A stretch of DNA of 64,000 nucleotides. Source: Microbulbifer pacificus (lineage in GTDB: Bacteria > Pseudomonadota > Gammaproteobacteria > Pseudomonadales > Cellvibrionaceae). Below the pieces are notes generated by a model. The model was not told where the DNA came from. It saw nothing but the letters and a program-made list of their open reading frames with translations, and did no database searches. The DNA lies in assembly GCF_002959965.1 (NCBI RefSeq), contig NZ_PREV01000026.1:2177501-2241500 (forward strand), in the 5' to 3' direction. Positions within the stretch are counted from its first letter, which is position 1, and each line of letters starts with the position of its first letter. Shown one piece after another: positions 10,572 to 19,074 of this stretch. Both the position numbers and the translations under genes were made by a program.

Positions 10572-12572
10572 TCAGTCGGATTTACGGCGGAATTGCGCCA
10601 GCAGCGCCAGCTGTTCGGCGCCGAGGGTGTTGCCACCGCTTTTCAGCTGGTCCACCAGGCTGCGCTTGCGTTGCCGCTCCGCAGCCAGATCCAGGCTCTG
10701 CAGGCAGTCGCGAAATTCGGTTGCGGGGTCGTATTCCAGTTTCTGTCCGGCGCCACCGACGATAGGGTGACTCATGGCGAGCCGCGGGATCAGTTCTCGG
10801 GCTTCCTTGCTGTCCAGGTTCATCAGGCGGCCGAACAGCTGGTTGCTGTTGAGTGCCGGGTTCTGGTGCATGACTTTAAGAATGTCACCGAACAGTTGCA
10901 GATCGGCGTCGTCGCTGCCGGTAAAGCGCGCGCTGTCGTCGATCAGCTGCGCCAGCTGCGGGTGGTGCAGCAGCAGGGCGATGAGCATGCGCTCGGCGGG
11001 CAGGCGGTACTGGCCGCCGCGGCGCCTTGCGCTGGTCTGTTGTGAGATCTCTTCATCCGGATAGGGGAGCGGTTCGTCACTGTCGTCGTAGTCCGGCGGT
11101 GGGGTGGGGTAATCGCCTGCGCCTGGGTATTCCGGCGCCTGTGCGGGTGCCGGTGTTGTGACGGGTTGGGCGAGGGCCGGTTTCGGTGGTGGCGAGAGCG
11201 TGTCCTGAGAGAGCCTGGCGGTGCGGGCTTTCTCCGCGGCGATGATCTCTTCCAGCATGTCCCGCTCAAGGCCGGTGCGGCGGGCGAGTTGCTGGAACAT
11301 CAGCTGGCGGTACACGCCGGCGGGCAACAGGTCCAGCAGGGGAGCGGCGGCCTTGGACAGGCGCGCACGGCCGTCCATGGTCTGGATGTTGATGCCCTCA
11401 CCCAGCAGGTCGAACAGGAAATCTTCCAGTGGGCGACCCTGGTCGTCGATCAGCTGGTCGAAGCGCTCGCCGCCGATCTGGCGCACCAGGGTATCCGGAT
11501 CTTCCCCTTCCGGCAGCAGCAGGAAGCGCAGGCTGCGCCCGTCCTGCATATGGGGCAGTGCGGCCTCCAGTGCGCGACGGGCTGCGGTGCGCCCAGCCTG
11601 GTCGCCGTCGAAGCAGAACACCAGTTCCTGGGTGTGGCGGAAGGCGAGCTGGATATGGTCTTCGCCACAGGCAGTACCGAGGGTGGCGACGGCGCAGCGG
11701 ATGCCGAACTGGGCCAGTGCCACCACGTCCATATAGCCTTCCACCACAATCAGCCGCTTCAGTTCGCGGTTGGCCTGGCGCGCTTCCCACAAGCCGTACA
11801 GTTCCTTGCCCTTGTGGAAAATCGGGGTTTCCGGGGAGTTCAGGTACTTCGGCTTTTCGTCCCCGAGTACCCGTCCGCCAAAGGCAATGGAGCGCCCGCG
11901 CTGATCGCGGATGGGGAACATAATGCGGTTGCGGAAGCGGTCGTAGTGGTGGCGCTTGCCCGGGTCGCTCTTTCCTGGATTGCCATCGCTGTCGGTGCGG
12001 CGAATGGCGAGGCCGGCCAGTTCCAGCTGCTCGGCCTTTTCCGAACTGGTGCCGAGATGGTTGAGCAGGTTGTCCCAGCCCGAGGGCGCGAGACCGATAC
12101 CGAACTCCTTGGCCACGGCACCGGACAGGCCGCGGTTTTTCAGGTAGGTGATGGCGCGGGCGGCGATCTTGTGATCTTTCAACTGTTCGCGAAAATACTC
12201 CGCGGCCTTTTCCGTCAGCTGGTAGAGGCTCTGGCTTTCCTGCTGGCGTTTTATCTGGCCCGGGGCGAGCTGCTCCCGCGGCACGTCGATGCCCATGCTC
12301 GCGGCGAGTTTTTCCACTGCCTCCGGGAACGGCAGGCGGTCGTATTCCATCAGGAAGCCGACCGCATTGCCGCTGGCGCCGCAGCCAAAGCAGTAGTAGA
12401 ACTGCTTGTCCGGGCTTACCGTAAATGACGGGGTTTTTTCATCGTGGAATGGGCAGCAGGCGGAATAGTTTTTTCCGGTCTTGCGCAGCTTCACCCGGCT
12501 GTCGACGACCGGGACTATGTCGGCGCGGGCCAACAGGTCGTCGATAAAGTACTGCGGGATCTTGCCTGCCAT
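10572..12572 (-). CDS. dnaG: DNA primase
   Basis: A 666-residue primase that makes RNA primers at the replication fork. In order: a CHC2 zinc-binding domain (CPFHDEKTPSF...CFGCG, residues 40-65), the RNA polymerase core, a TOPRIM domain (VVEGYMDVVAL near residue 265, FCFDGDQAGR near 310) and a C-terminal DnaB-interacting domain after residue 530. A low-complexity Pro/Ala/Tyr linker lies at about 455-515. It sits 21 bp downstream of yqeY in the macromolecular synthesis operon. Confidence 0.97.
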   Translation of the reverse strand: MAGKIPQYFIDDLLARADIVPVVDSRVKLRKTGKNYSACCPFHDEKTPSFTVSPDKQFYYCFGCGASGNAVGFLMEYDRLPFPEAVEKLAASMGIDVPREQLAPGQIKRQQESQSLYQLTEKAAEYFREQLKDHKIAARAITYLKNRGLSGAVAKEFGIGLAPSGWDNLLNHLGTSSEKAEQLELAGLAIRRTDSDGNPGKSDPGKRHHYDRFRNRIMFPIRDQRGRSIAFGGRVLGDEKPKYLNSPETPIFHKGKELYGLWEARQANRELKRLIVVEGYMDVVALAQFGIRCAVATLGTACGEDHIQLAFRHTQELVFCFDGDQAGRTAARRALEAALPHMQDGRSLRFLLLPEGEDPDTLVRQIGGERFDQLIDDQGRPLEDFLFDLLGEGINIQTMDGRARLSKAAAPLLDLLPAGVYRQLMFQQLARRTGLERDMLEEIIAAEKARTARLSQDTLSPPPKPALAQPVTTPAPAQAPEYPGAGDYPTPPPDYDDSDEPLPYPDEEISQQTSARRRGGQYRLPAERMLIALLLHHPQLAQLIDDSARFTGSDDADLQLFGDILKVMHQNPALNSNQLFGRLMNLDSKEARELIPRLAMSHPIVGGAGQKLEYDPATEFRDCLQSLDLAAERQRKRSLVDQLKSGGNTLGAEQLALLAQFRRKSD

Positions 12573-12593
12573 TTACTGCTGCCGGGTCTCAGA

Positions 12594-13037
12594 CTAGAAG
12601 GCGCTTTTAACCAGTTTGCTGACGACGCCCATATCGGCGCGGCCCTGCACCTGCGGCTTCACCAGAGCCATCACCTTGCCCATGTCTGCCATGCTGCTGG
12701 CACCGGTCTCTTTGACCGCGGTGGTGACGATTTCCTGAATCTCGGCTTCAGACAGCTGTTCCGGCAGGAACTCCTGGATCACGTCGATTTCCTGCTGCTC
12801 CACCTCGGCAAGCTCCGGGCGGCCGGCTTTCTCGAACTGGGTAATGGAGTCGCGGCGCTGCTTGGTCATCTTGTCCAGTACGGCGAGGATGCGGGCGTCA
12901 TCCAGCTCGATACGCTCGTCCACTTCCACGCGTTTGATCTCCGCATTGATCAGGCGCAGGGTCGCCAGGCGCGCCTTCTCGCGGGCTTTCATGGCGTCTT
13001 TGGTGGCGGTGGCCAGGGTTTCCTTGAGTGTGCTCAT
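12594..13037 (-). CDS. yqeY: GatB/YqeY domain protein
   Basis: A 147-residue protein with the helical GatB/YqeY fold (MSTLKETLATATKDAMKAR at the start, FLPEQLSEAEIQEIV and the MGKVM motif near the end). The domain resembles the tRNA-interacting tail of GatB amidotransferase subunits, but the free-standing protein has no settled function. Its place between rpsU and dnaG is the same as in Pseudomonas, which supports co-transcription. Confidence 0.9.
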   Translation of the reverse strand: MSTLKETLATATKDAMKAREKARLATLRLINAEIKRVEVDERIELDDARILAVLDKMTKQRRDSITQFEKAGRPELAEVEQQEIDVIQEFLPEQLSEAEIQEIVTTAVKETGASSMADMGKVMALVKPQVQGRADMGVVSKLVKSAF

Positions 13038-13142
13038 GATGTTATCCAGGGTTGTGTCGTCCAGTGTTCTGTCCGCTATAAGAGCGAAATAGCGGTCAAT
13101 ATTGGCGGATCGTCGCAGGGAAGCAAAGCCCGCTGCGGGACA

Positions 13143-13181
13143 AAATAAAAAACGGCGCGCGAGTTGCCTCGGGCGCCGTTT
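13143..13181 (-). terminator. Terminator downstream of rpsU
   Basis: On the minus strand an AAACGGCGC/GCGCCGTTT hairpin with an inner CGAG/CTCG extension is followed by TTTTTTATTTTG. It lies between rpsU and yqeY. In this operon family such a terminator is partial and sets the excess of S21 over primase and sigma factor. Confidence 0.8.
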
Positions 13182-13237
13182 CAGTTCGCGAACCGGGTTC
13201 GCGTCATCCTGCTGTGAGCGAGAGATTAAGCTCGAAC

Positions 13238-13453
13238 TCAGTAGAGACGCTGGAACTTGCGGTTTTCGCGCTGCATTTTCTTGGCGTGACGCTTAACAGC
13301 AGCGGCAGCCTTGCGCTTGCGAACGGAAGTGGGCTTTTCGTAAAACTCGCGACGACGTACTTCGGAGAGTACACCGGCTTTTTCACAAGAGCGCTTGAAG
13401 CGGCGCAGAGCGATGTCAAAGGGCTCGTTGTCTTTGATGCGTACTGAGGGCAT
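13238..13453 (-). CDS. rpsU: 30S ribosomal protein S21
   Basis: 71 residues, [18 protein letters not shown] to a lysine/arginine-rich tail, the full usual length. ATG 13453 is preceded by AGGT; the 51-codon extension upstream is not part of the protein. It is the first gene of the rpsU-yqeY-dnaG-rpoD cluster, with a strong promoter candidate 130 bp upstream and a terminator just after the gene. Confidence 0.98.
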   Translation of the reverse strand: MPSVRIKDNEPFDIALRRFKRSCEKAGVLSEVRRREFYEKPTSVRKRKAAAAVKRHAKKMQRENRKFQRLY

Positions 13454-13895
13454 TAGATTACCTGTAAAATTCGTTTCTCTCTGCCAGCGCCCAAGCGTGG
13501 GCATCTGGCGTGGCCTGTCCGGCAAATTGCTCTTCTCGCAGATGCAATCCGGAGGCCGGTTCACAGCGAGGGCGCAAATTCTATACAGATGATTTGGCCT
13601 TCGCAAGCCTTGCGGCGGTATCCCTGTCCGGGCGAATAACTATAGCGCCTGGCCGGACGTCTGCTGGCCGCGAAGGCCGGCCGCTGACGCATCGGTCAGG
13701 CATTTTCGCCCGAGGGCGACCTGCACGGGTGCGCGTAAACTGTGGCAGGCGGCGCACCTCGGCATCCATAGAGAGTATGATAGCGCCCCTTCCAGCCGGA
13801 TCGCAGCGGTCATTTGTCCGCTCTGTCCCGGCGGTGGGCTGATTGACGAACGTGAAAGAACCTTAAAAAAACCTTGAGAGGGCCTTGAAAGCACC
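13454..13895. other. Divergent intergenic region rpsU/tsaD
   Basis: 442 bp without a credible gene. It holds the rpsU promoter (listed separately). A TATGAT at 13776-13781 could be a -10 for tsaD, but its -35 is poor. Confidence 0.5.
13578..13606 (-). promoter_or_regulatory. Sigma-70 promoter of the rpsU operon
   Basis: Minus strand TTGCGA (13606-13601), 17-bp spacer, TAGAAT (13583-13578). It points toward rpsU and would start transcription about 120 bp before its ATG. Confidence 0.65.
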
Positions 13896-14936
13896 GTGCG
13901 AGTACTCGGAATAGAAACTTCCTGTGACGAAACCGGCGTCGCCCTGTACGACAGTGAACAGGGGCTATTGGGTCACACCCTTTACAGTCAGGTAAAACTG
14001 CACGCGGACTACGGTGGTGTGGTGCCGGAACTTGCCAGTCGCGATCATGTGCGCAAATTGTTGCCGCTGATTCGCGAAGTGATGGCCCGGAGTAACACCC
14101 GTCCGGAAGAGATCGATGGCATCGCCTATACCGCGGGGCCCGGCCTTATCGGGGCTTTAATGGTGGGTGCCTGTGCCGGTCGCGCGCTGGCGTTTGGCTG
14201 GAATGTGCCGGCCGTCGGCGTGCACCATATGGAGGGGCATCTATTAGCCCCGATGCTGGAGGAGAACCCGCCCGCCTTCCCGTTTGTGGCCCTGCTGGTT
14301 TCCGGCGGTCATACCCAGCTGGTGGATGTGCAGGGGCTCGGTCAGTACGAACTGCTGGGCGAGTCTCTGGACGACGCGGCGGGCGAGGCCTTCGACAAGG
14401 CCGCCAAAATGCTTGACCTCGACTACCCCGGTGGCCCGCGCCTCGCCGCGCTCGCGGAGAAGGGGGATCCACTGCGTTTCACCTTTCCGCGCCCCATGAC
14501 CGATCGACCGGGGCTGGATTTCAGCTTCTCCGGTCTCAAGACATTTACCCTCACCACGGTACAGCAGCACGCGCTGGAAGACGGTCTGCCGGATGAGCAG
14601 ACCTGCGCGGATATCGCCGCCGCGTTTCAGGAGGCGGTAGTGGACACGCTGGTGATCAAATGTCGCCGGGCCCTCAAGCAGGCCGGGCGTCAGACTCTGG
14701 TGATTGCCGGTGGTGTTTCCGCCAATAAATTACTGCGCCAGCGCCTTGAGGCGCGTCTCGCCGAAGATGGCTGCAGCGTCTACTACCCGCGCCAGGAATT
14801 CTGCACCGACAACGGTGCCATGATCGCCTACGCCGGTTGTCTGCGTCTGCAGGCGGGGCAGCGTACCGGTCTCGATATCGACGTGCGCCCGCGCTGGCCA
14901 TTGACCGAACTGACCGGCGCCCTCGGCGCGGAATAA
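13896..14936 (+). CDS. tsaD: tRNA N6-threonylcarbamoyladenosine transferase subunit
   Basis: A 346-residue Kae1/TsaD ATPase that joins threonylcarbamoyl to A37 of ANN-decoding tRNAs together with TsaB and TsaE. The start is GTG 13896 ([14 protein letters not shown]), giving the standard N-terminus. Visible motifs are the metal-binding HHMEGH (about residue 110), the SGGHTQL nucleotide loop and the late GGVSANK and [10 protein letters not shown]. It is divergent from rpsU, as in Pseudomonas. The plsY gene that usually lies next to it there is absent. Confidence 0.97.
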   Translation: MRVLGIETSCDETGVALYDSEQGLLGHTLYSQVKLHADYGGVVPELASRDHVRKLLPLIREVMARSNTRPEEIDGIAYTAGPGLIGALMVGACAGRALAFGWNVPAVGVHHMEGHLLAPMLEENPPAFPFVALLVSGGHTQLVDVQGLGQYELLGESLDDAAGEAFDKAAKMLDLDYPGGPRLAALAEKGDPLRFTFPRPMTDRPGLDFSFSGLKTFTLTTVQQHALEDGLPDEQTCADIAAAFQEAVVDTLVIKCRRALKQAGRQTLVIAGGVSANKLLRQRLEARLAEDGCSVYYPRQEFCTDNGAMIAYAGCLRLQAGQRTGLDIDVRPRWPLTELTGALGAE

Positions 14937-14947
14937 GGAGACCAACT

Positions 14948-15316
14948 TTGGACATCGTCTATATCCGCGACCTCAAAGTGGACACCATCATCGGTATCTA
15001 CGACTGGGAGCGCGAAGTGCGCCAGACCGTAAGCCTGGATCTGGAAATGGCGTTCGATATTCGCGAAGCCGCGCGCACAGATAACATTGAGCACACGCTC
15101 AACTACAAGGCCGTGGCCAAGCGCCTGATCGCGTTTATCGAGGGCAGCGAATTTCTGCTGGTGGAAACCATGGCGGAGCAGGCGGCAGAGATTGTGCGCA
15201 AGGAATTCAACGTGAGCTGGCTGCGCCTTCGCCTGTCCAAGCCCGGTGCGGTGCGCGGTGCGCGCGATGTCGGGGTTCTCATTGAGCGAGGGCAAAAGCA
15301 GGCGGGGGAGGTCTGA
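14948..15316 (+). CDS. folB: Dihydroneopterin aldolase
   Basis: A 122-residue enzyme of folate synthesis that splits dihydroneopterin to 6-hydroxymethyl-dihydropterin. I choose a TTG start at 14948: AAGGAG lies 7 nt upstream, and the protein then begins MDIVYIRDLKVDTIIGIYDWE, the normal N-terminus. The only ATG in frame lies inside tsaD and would add a foreign leader. LNYKAV and LVETMAEQAA match the pterin-binding region. It is followed after 1 bp by folK. Confidence 0.93.
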   Translation: MDIVYIRDLKVDTIIGIYDWEREVRQTVSLDLEMAFDIREAARTDNIEHTLNYKAVAKRLIAFIEGSEFLLVETMAEQAAEIVRKEFNVSWLRLRLSKPGAVRGARDVGVLIERGQKQAGEV

Positions 15317-15317
15317 G

Positions 15318-15815
15318 ATGGCAACGGTCTACCTGAGCCTCGGCAGCAATATTAATCGCGAGAAAAACCTGAGCGCGGGGCTGGATGCGCTGGTCGAGGC
15401 ATTCGGCGATCTGCGCATGTCGCAGGTGTACGAGAGTGAGGCGGTGGGTTTTGATGGGGACAATTTTTACAATCTTGTCGCCGCCATTGAAACCAGTTTG
15501 CCTGTGGGCGAGCTTGCTCTGCTGCTGCGCACGATTGAAGACGCAAACGGTCGATTACGCAGCGGCCCCAAGTTCAGCGCGCGGACGCTGGATATCGATA
15601 TTCTCACCTACGATGACCTCGCCGGTGAGGTGGATGGCATAAAGCTGCCGCGCGGGGAAATTCTCAAAAACGCGTTTGTTTTGTTGCCGCTGTCTGAGCT
15701 TGCTCCGGATCTTGTGCATCCGCTTCAGGGAAAGAGCTATCAGCAGTTGTGGGACGAATACGATCAGGCTTCGCAGAAACTGTGGCCGGTGGAGTTTGAT
15801 TGGCCCTTGGCTTGA
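15318..15815 (+). CDS. folK: 2-amino-4-hydroxy-6-hydroxymethyldihydropteridine pyrophosphokinase
   Basis: A 165-residue kinase taking the next folate step after FolB. ATG 15318 (MATVYLSLGSNI) follows GGGGAGG and lies 1 bp after the folB stop, so the two are translationally close. The sequence LSLGSN, FYNLVAAIET and the signature DIDILTYDDL (the usual metal-binding D-x-D) are clear. A short CTTGGC/GCCAAG hairpin overlaps the stop codon at 15804-15820 and may end the message. Confidence 0.95.
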   Translation: MATVYLSLGSNINREKNLSAGLDALVEAFGDLRMSQVYESEAVGFDGDNFYNLVAAIETSLPVGELALLLRTIEDANGRLRSGPKFSARTLDIDILTYDDLAGEVDGIKLPRGEILKNAFVLLPLSELAPDLVHPLQGKSYQQLWDEYDQASQKLWPVEFDWPLA

Positions 15816-15844
15816 GCCAAGAGGGTAATGTGCTGAAGCGTGAT

Positions 15845-15938
15845 ATGGCGGCATCGATACCGGGTATTGCTTTGCGGGGCCGTCTGCAGCCTGGATGGTT
15901 GCGGACGTTTAAGCTATACCCGGTAGCGGTGTCGCCAT
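15845..15938 (-). repeat. Nested-hairpin repeat, decayed copy H
   Basis: An imperfect 22-bp inverted repeat (18 of 22 paired) at 15845-15866 and 15917-15938 encloses an inner hairpin around TGGATGG. The inner hairpin is nearly the same as the second hairpin of copies at 24.3 and 53.8 kb, read in the reverse direction, including the neighbouring CAGACGG. The conserved first hairpin is missing. It lies between the convergent folK and Old Yellow Enzyme genes. Confidence 0.55.
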
Positions 15939-15977
15939 TTGGTTGCCTGCAGCGTTTACCGGGGATGGGGTCGAGCC

Positions 15978-17087
15978 TTAGCTCAAGCTTGCCAGCGCCT
16001 CCTTGGTAAACGGCACAATCTCTTCCTCCCGGCCTTCCTTGACTTTCTGCAACCAGTTAGGGTCCTGCAGAAGCGCGCGTCCCACGGCGATCATGTCGAA
16101 CTCGTTGTTGTCCATGCGGCGGGCCAGCTCGTCGAGGCCGGTGGGGTTGGCGGTGCCACCCATGCCCTGGTTATTGCCGCCGATAAAATCGTCGTCGAGG
16201 CCGACACTGCCGACGGAAATGACCGGTTTACCGGTGAGTTCTTTGGTCCAGCCCGCCAGGTTCATATCGGAACCTTCGAATTCCGGCGTCCAGAAGCGTC
16301 TTGTAGACGCGTGGAAAACATCCACGCCTGCATTTACAAGCGGGGTGAGAAAGCGCTGCAGTTCCTCCGGGGAGTGGGCCAGGCGTGCGTCGTAGTCCTG
16401 CTGCTTCCACTGCGAGTAGCGCAGCACGATCGCAAAGTCCTCGCCCACGGCATCGCGTACGGCCTCAATAATTTCCACGGCAAAACGCGTACGCTTTTCC
16501 AGAGAGCCGCCGTACTCATCGCTGCGCTGATTGGTGCCTTCCCAGAAGAATTGGTCGATCAGGTAGCCGTGGGCGCCATGTAGTTCGACACCGTCAAAGC
16601 CCACCTCTTTGGCCGCTTTTGCAGCGTTGGCAAAGGCCTGAATGGTGTTCTGGATATCCTCCCTGGTCATGGCCTGGCCGCTGGGCTTGCCGGGCTTGAA
16701 CAGGCCAGAGGGAGAGAATCCTGGAAGCGATGTATCCGGGCCGGTGCCTTCCTTGCGTACCGAACCCACGTGCCATAACTGCGGAATGATCCGGCCTCCC
16801 GCTGCGTGCACGTCGGCAACAACCTTTCTCCAGCCCGCCAGTGCCTCATCGCCATAGATGGCCGGTACATTTTCGTAACCGTTGGCTGCAGGCTCGACAA
16901 ATGTGCCCTCGGTAATGATCAGACCAACCTCGCCCTCGGCGCGGCGGCGATAGTAGCCGGCAACCTGGTCATTGGGCACGTAGCCCGGGGAGGCGGTACG
17001 CGTCATGGGAGCCATGACTACTCGGTTGCGCAGTTTCAGGGATTTGTGTTCAAGCGGACGTAACAGACTGTCCAGGGTGCCACTCAT
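15978..17087 (-). CDS. NADH:flavin oxidoreductase, Old Yellow Enzyme family
   Basis: A 369-residue FMN-dependent ene-reductase with a TIM-barrel fold. The N-terminus has LRNRVVMAPMTR, the mid-protein FDGVELHGAHGYLIDQFF carries the substrate-binding His pair, and ISVGSVGL plus IAVGRALLQDPNW close the FMN phosphate site. The segment LRYSQWKQQDY is typical of a bacterial subgroup whose substrates are unsaturated carbonyls. It is divergent from an HxlR regulator with an inverted repeat in the shared 126-bp gap, so it is probably induced by an electrophile. The true substrate is not known. Confidence 0.9.
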   Translation of the reverse strand: MSGTLDSLLRPLEHKSLKLRNRVVMAPMTRTASPGYVPNDQVAGYYRRRAEGEVGLIITEGTFVEPAANGYENVPAIYGDEALAGWRKVVADVHAAGGRIIPQLWHVGSVRKEGTGPDTSLPGFSPSGLFKPGKPSGQAMTREDIQNTIQAFANAAKAAKEVGFDGVELHGAHGYLIDQFFWEGTNQRSDEYGGSLEKRTRFAVEIIEAVRDAVGEDFAIVLRYSQWKQQDYDARLAHSPEELQRFLTPLVNAGVDVFHASTRRFWTPEFEGSDMNLAGWTKELTGKPVISVGSVGLDDDFIGGNNQGMGGTANPTGLDELARRMDNNEFDMIAVGRALLQDPNWLQKVKEGREEEIVPFTKEALASLS

Positions 17088-17152
17088 AGCTGTCTCCCGA
17101 TATCTGGGGTTCGATGGGCCGGTGCAGCGCTGCGCTGGCGGTCCAAAATAAG

Positions 17153-17190
17153 GTTGCGTAATGAAACTGGATTTGGTTTCTTAATGCAAC
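17153..17190. promoter_or_regulatory. Candidate HxlR operator between the divergent genes
   Basis: Two 15-bp arms, GTTGCGTAATGAAAC at 17153-17167 and GTTTCTTAATGCAAC at 17176-17190, are inverted copies matching at 12 of 15 positions. They lie midway between the two start codons. A TATACT box at 17201-17206, just 7 bp before the regulator ATG, could be its -10. Binding would block both promoters. Confidence 0.6.
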
Positions 17191-17213
17191 CTTTTTCCCG
17201 TATACTGCGCCCC

Positions 17214-17669
17214 ATGGCACGAAAACGTTTTGATGATATGGCCTGTTCTGTGGCCTGCGCACTGAATGAAGTCGGTGACTGGTGGTCCCTGCTGGTAATC
17301 AAGCAGGCGATGCTGGGCACCCGACGTTTCGTGGATTTTCAGGGGGAGCTGGGGATCGCCAGAAACATCCTTTGTGAGCGTCTGTCCCGCCTGGTGGACA
17401 ATGGCGTGATGGTGCGCGTGGATGTGGGCGAGCACGGTACCCGGTATGAATACCGACTGACCGACAAGGGGCGGGATCTGTTTCCTGTTGTCGTGGCGCT
17501 GCGCCAGTGGAGTGAACGCTGGAGTGGCAACAAGGACGATATGCAGCTGGTGGAGCGCGATAGTGGAAAGCCTGTTGCCCCTGTCGTGGTGCAGGGTGCC
17601 CAAGGCTCTGCTTTGAGCGTGCGGGATGTATTGTTTGTAGGTGACGCGGGGCCGCCCCTGGAAAAGTAG
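17214..17669 (+). CDS. HxlR family transcriptional regulator
   Basis: A 151-residue winged-helix regulator. I start at ATG 17214 (MARKRFDDMACSVACAL), which matches the standard HxlR beginning; earlier in-frame ATGs at 17154 and 17184 overlap the operator. The HTH spans VGDWWSLLVIKQAM to ERLSRLVDNGVM, and YRLTDKGRDL forms the wing. It has Cys 11 and Cys 15 near the N-terminus (SVACAL), as redox or electrophile-sensing HxlR members do. Being divergent from the ene-reductase makes that gene the likely target. Confidence 0.88.
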   Translation: MARKRFDDMACSVACALNEVGDWWSLLVIKQAMLGTRRFVDFQGELGIARNILCERLSRLVDNGVMVRVDVGEHGTRYEYRLTDKGRDLFPVVVALRQWSERWSGNKDDMQLVERDSGKPVAPVVVQGAQGSALSVRDVLFVGDAGPPLEK

Positions 17670-17687
17670 ACCGGCCCCGGCCGGGAT

Positions 17688-18263
17688 TTAATCCCTGTTC
17701 TTCAGTTTGCGCAGCCGCTCTTCGTGTTTGCGCAGCTCTTCTTTGTTTTCCAGAATTTCCTCCATGCTCAAACCTTTCAGTTCATGGGGGAAGACCAGCC
17801 ATTTGTCGGTTTCGTGCAGGTAGTAGTCCGGCTCGAAATCGGTCTGGTTGCGGCTGGGTTTAAAGTAGGGGCAGGCGATACGGATTTCCGGGGTGTTTTT
17901 CTTGCACGCCTTGCGCATATCGCTGATGGCCTGCTGGATGCTGAGGCCGGTGTCGTACACGTCGTCTACGATCAGCATTTTTTCATGGGACTCCACCTGT
18001 TTGATCAGATAGGTGAGACCGTGCACTTTCACGTCTTTCTGACGCTGGTCCACACCCGCGTAGGACGATGTGCGGATGGCGATGTGGTCGGCGTGGAAGC
18101 CGAGGAAGTCGAACATCTCCTGCACCGCGATACCGATGGGGGCGCCGCCACGCCAGACTCCGACGATGTAGTCGGGGCGGAAGCCGCTCTCCACTACTTT
18201 CAGTGCCAGGCTGTAGGAATCATCCAGTAGAGACTGGGCGGAAATGTATTGCTTTTCGCTCAC
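17688..18263 (-). CDS. Phosphoribosyltransferase, hypoxanthine-type
   Basis: 191 residues with a PRPP-binding signature MLIVDDVYDTGLS (about residues 95-107) and an upstream VGVWRGGAPIG loop. The family transfers phosphoribose to purine bases; hypoxanthine or guanine is likely but not demonstrated. The highly charged C-terminal tail (ELRKHEERLRKLKNRD) is unusual but common in this subgroup. It lies 23 bp downstream of the pteridine reductase gene, on the same strand. Confidence 0.85.
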   Translation of the reverse strand: MSEKQYISAQSLLDDSYSLALKVVESGFRPDYIVGVWRGGAPIGIAVQEMFDFLGFHADHIAIRTSSYAGVDQRQKDVKVHGLTYLIKQVESHEKMLIVDDVYDTGLSIQQAISDMRKACKKNTPEIRIACPYFKPSRNQTDFEPDYYLHETDKWLVFPHELKGLSMEEILENKEELRKHEERLRKLKNRD

Positions 18264-18286
18264 TGCATTACCTCGAGCATTAAAAA

Positions 18287-19012
18287 TCAGATATTCAGAC
18301 TGCGACCGCCATCCACGGCGATCACCTGGCCAGTAATATATGGGGCGTCCGCTGCCAGAAAACGCACTGTGCGGGCGATGTCCGATGGGTCACCACTGCG
18401 CTGCATGGGAATGCGCGCCAGTATCTGCTCCTTGTTATAGCCTTCACTCTCCTGTTCCGGCCACAGAATCGCGCCGGGAGCGACGGCATTGACACGCACC
18501 GCCGGTGCCAGCTCCCGCGCCAGGCTTTTGGTCAGCATTACCAGCCCGGCCTTGGCGGCGCAGTAAATGGTGTGCGCGGGCATCGGCTTTTCGGCATGGA
18601 TATCCGCCAGGTTGACGATGCAGCCGCGGGTTTTGGCCAGCGCAGGCGCCAGAGCCTGACTCAAAAAGAACGGCGCTTTCAGGTTGCTGCCCATCAGCTC
18701 GTCCCACTGTTGTTCATCCGCGCTGCCGATGGGGGTGGGAAAGAAGGCGGAGGCGTTATTGATCAGTGCCGAAACTTCGCCGAAATGAGCGAGCGCGGCG
18801 TCCGCCAGCTGTCGGCAATCCGCAGCGGATTTCAGATCGCTGTGTACCGCGGCGGCGGAATCCGGGCGCCGATCGTTCAACTCGTCAACCAGTGCCCGCG
18901 CCGCCTGCGCGGAGTTGCGATAGTGGATGATGACCCGGTGATCCAGATGTAGTTCTTCGGCGATCGCGCGCCCCAGGCGGGCGGCGGCGCCGGTAATCAG
19001 GGCTGTGGCCAT
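18287..19012 (-). CDS. Pteridine reductase-like short-chain dehydrogenase
   Basis: A 241-residue NAD(P)H-dependent SDR. It has the nucleotide loop TGAAARLGRAIA (an arginine inside the glycine motif, as in pteridine reductases), NNASAFFPT, and the catalytic YCAAK. The whole matches PTR1/FolM-like enzymes that reduce dihydropterins. Nearness to folB and folK, 2.5 kb away, fits pterin metabolism. The specific substrate is inferred. Confidence 0.8.
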   Translation of the reverse strand: MATALITGAAARLGRAIAEELHLDHRVIIHYRNSAQAARALVDELNDRRPDSAAAVHSDLKSAADCRQLADAALAHFGEVSALINNASAFFPTPIGSADEQQWDELMGSNLKAPFFLSQALAPALAKTRGCIVNLADIHAEKPMPAHTIYCAAKAGLVMLTKSLARELAPAVRVNAVAPGAILWPEQESEGYNKEQILARIPMQRSGDPSDIARTVRFLAADAPYITGQVIAVDGGRSLNI

Positions 19013-19074
19013 GGCGATGTCCGTAAAGAAGGTGGTGGCGCTGATCTGGTGGGACTGAACAGGTGCATTGCGCG

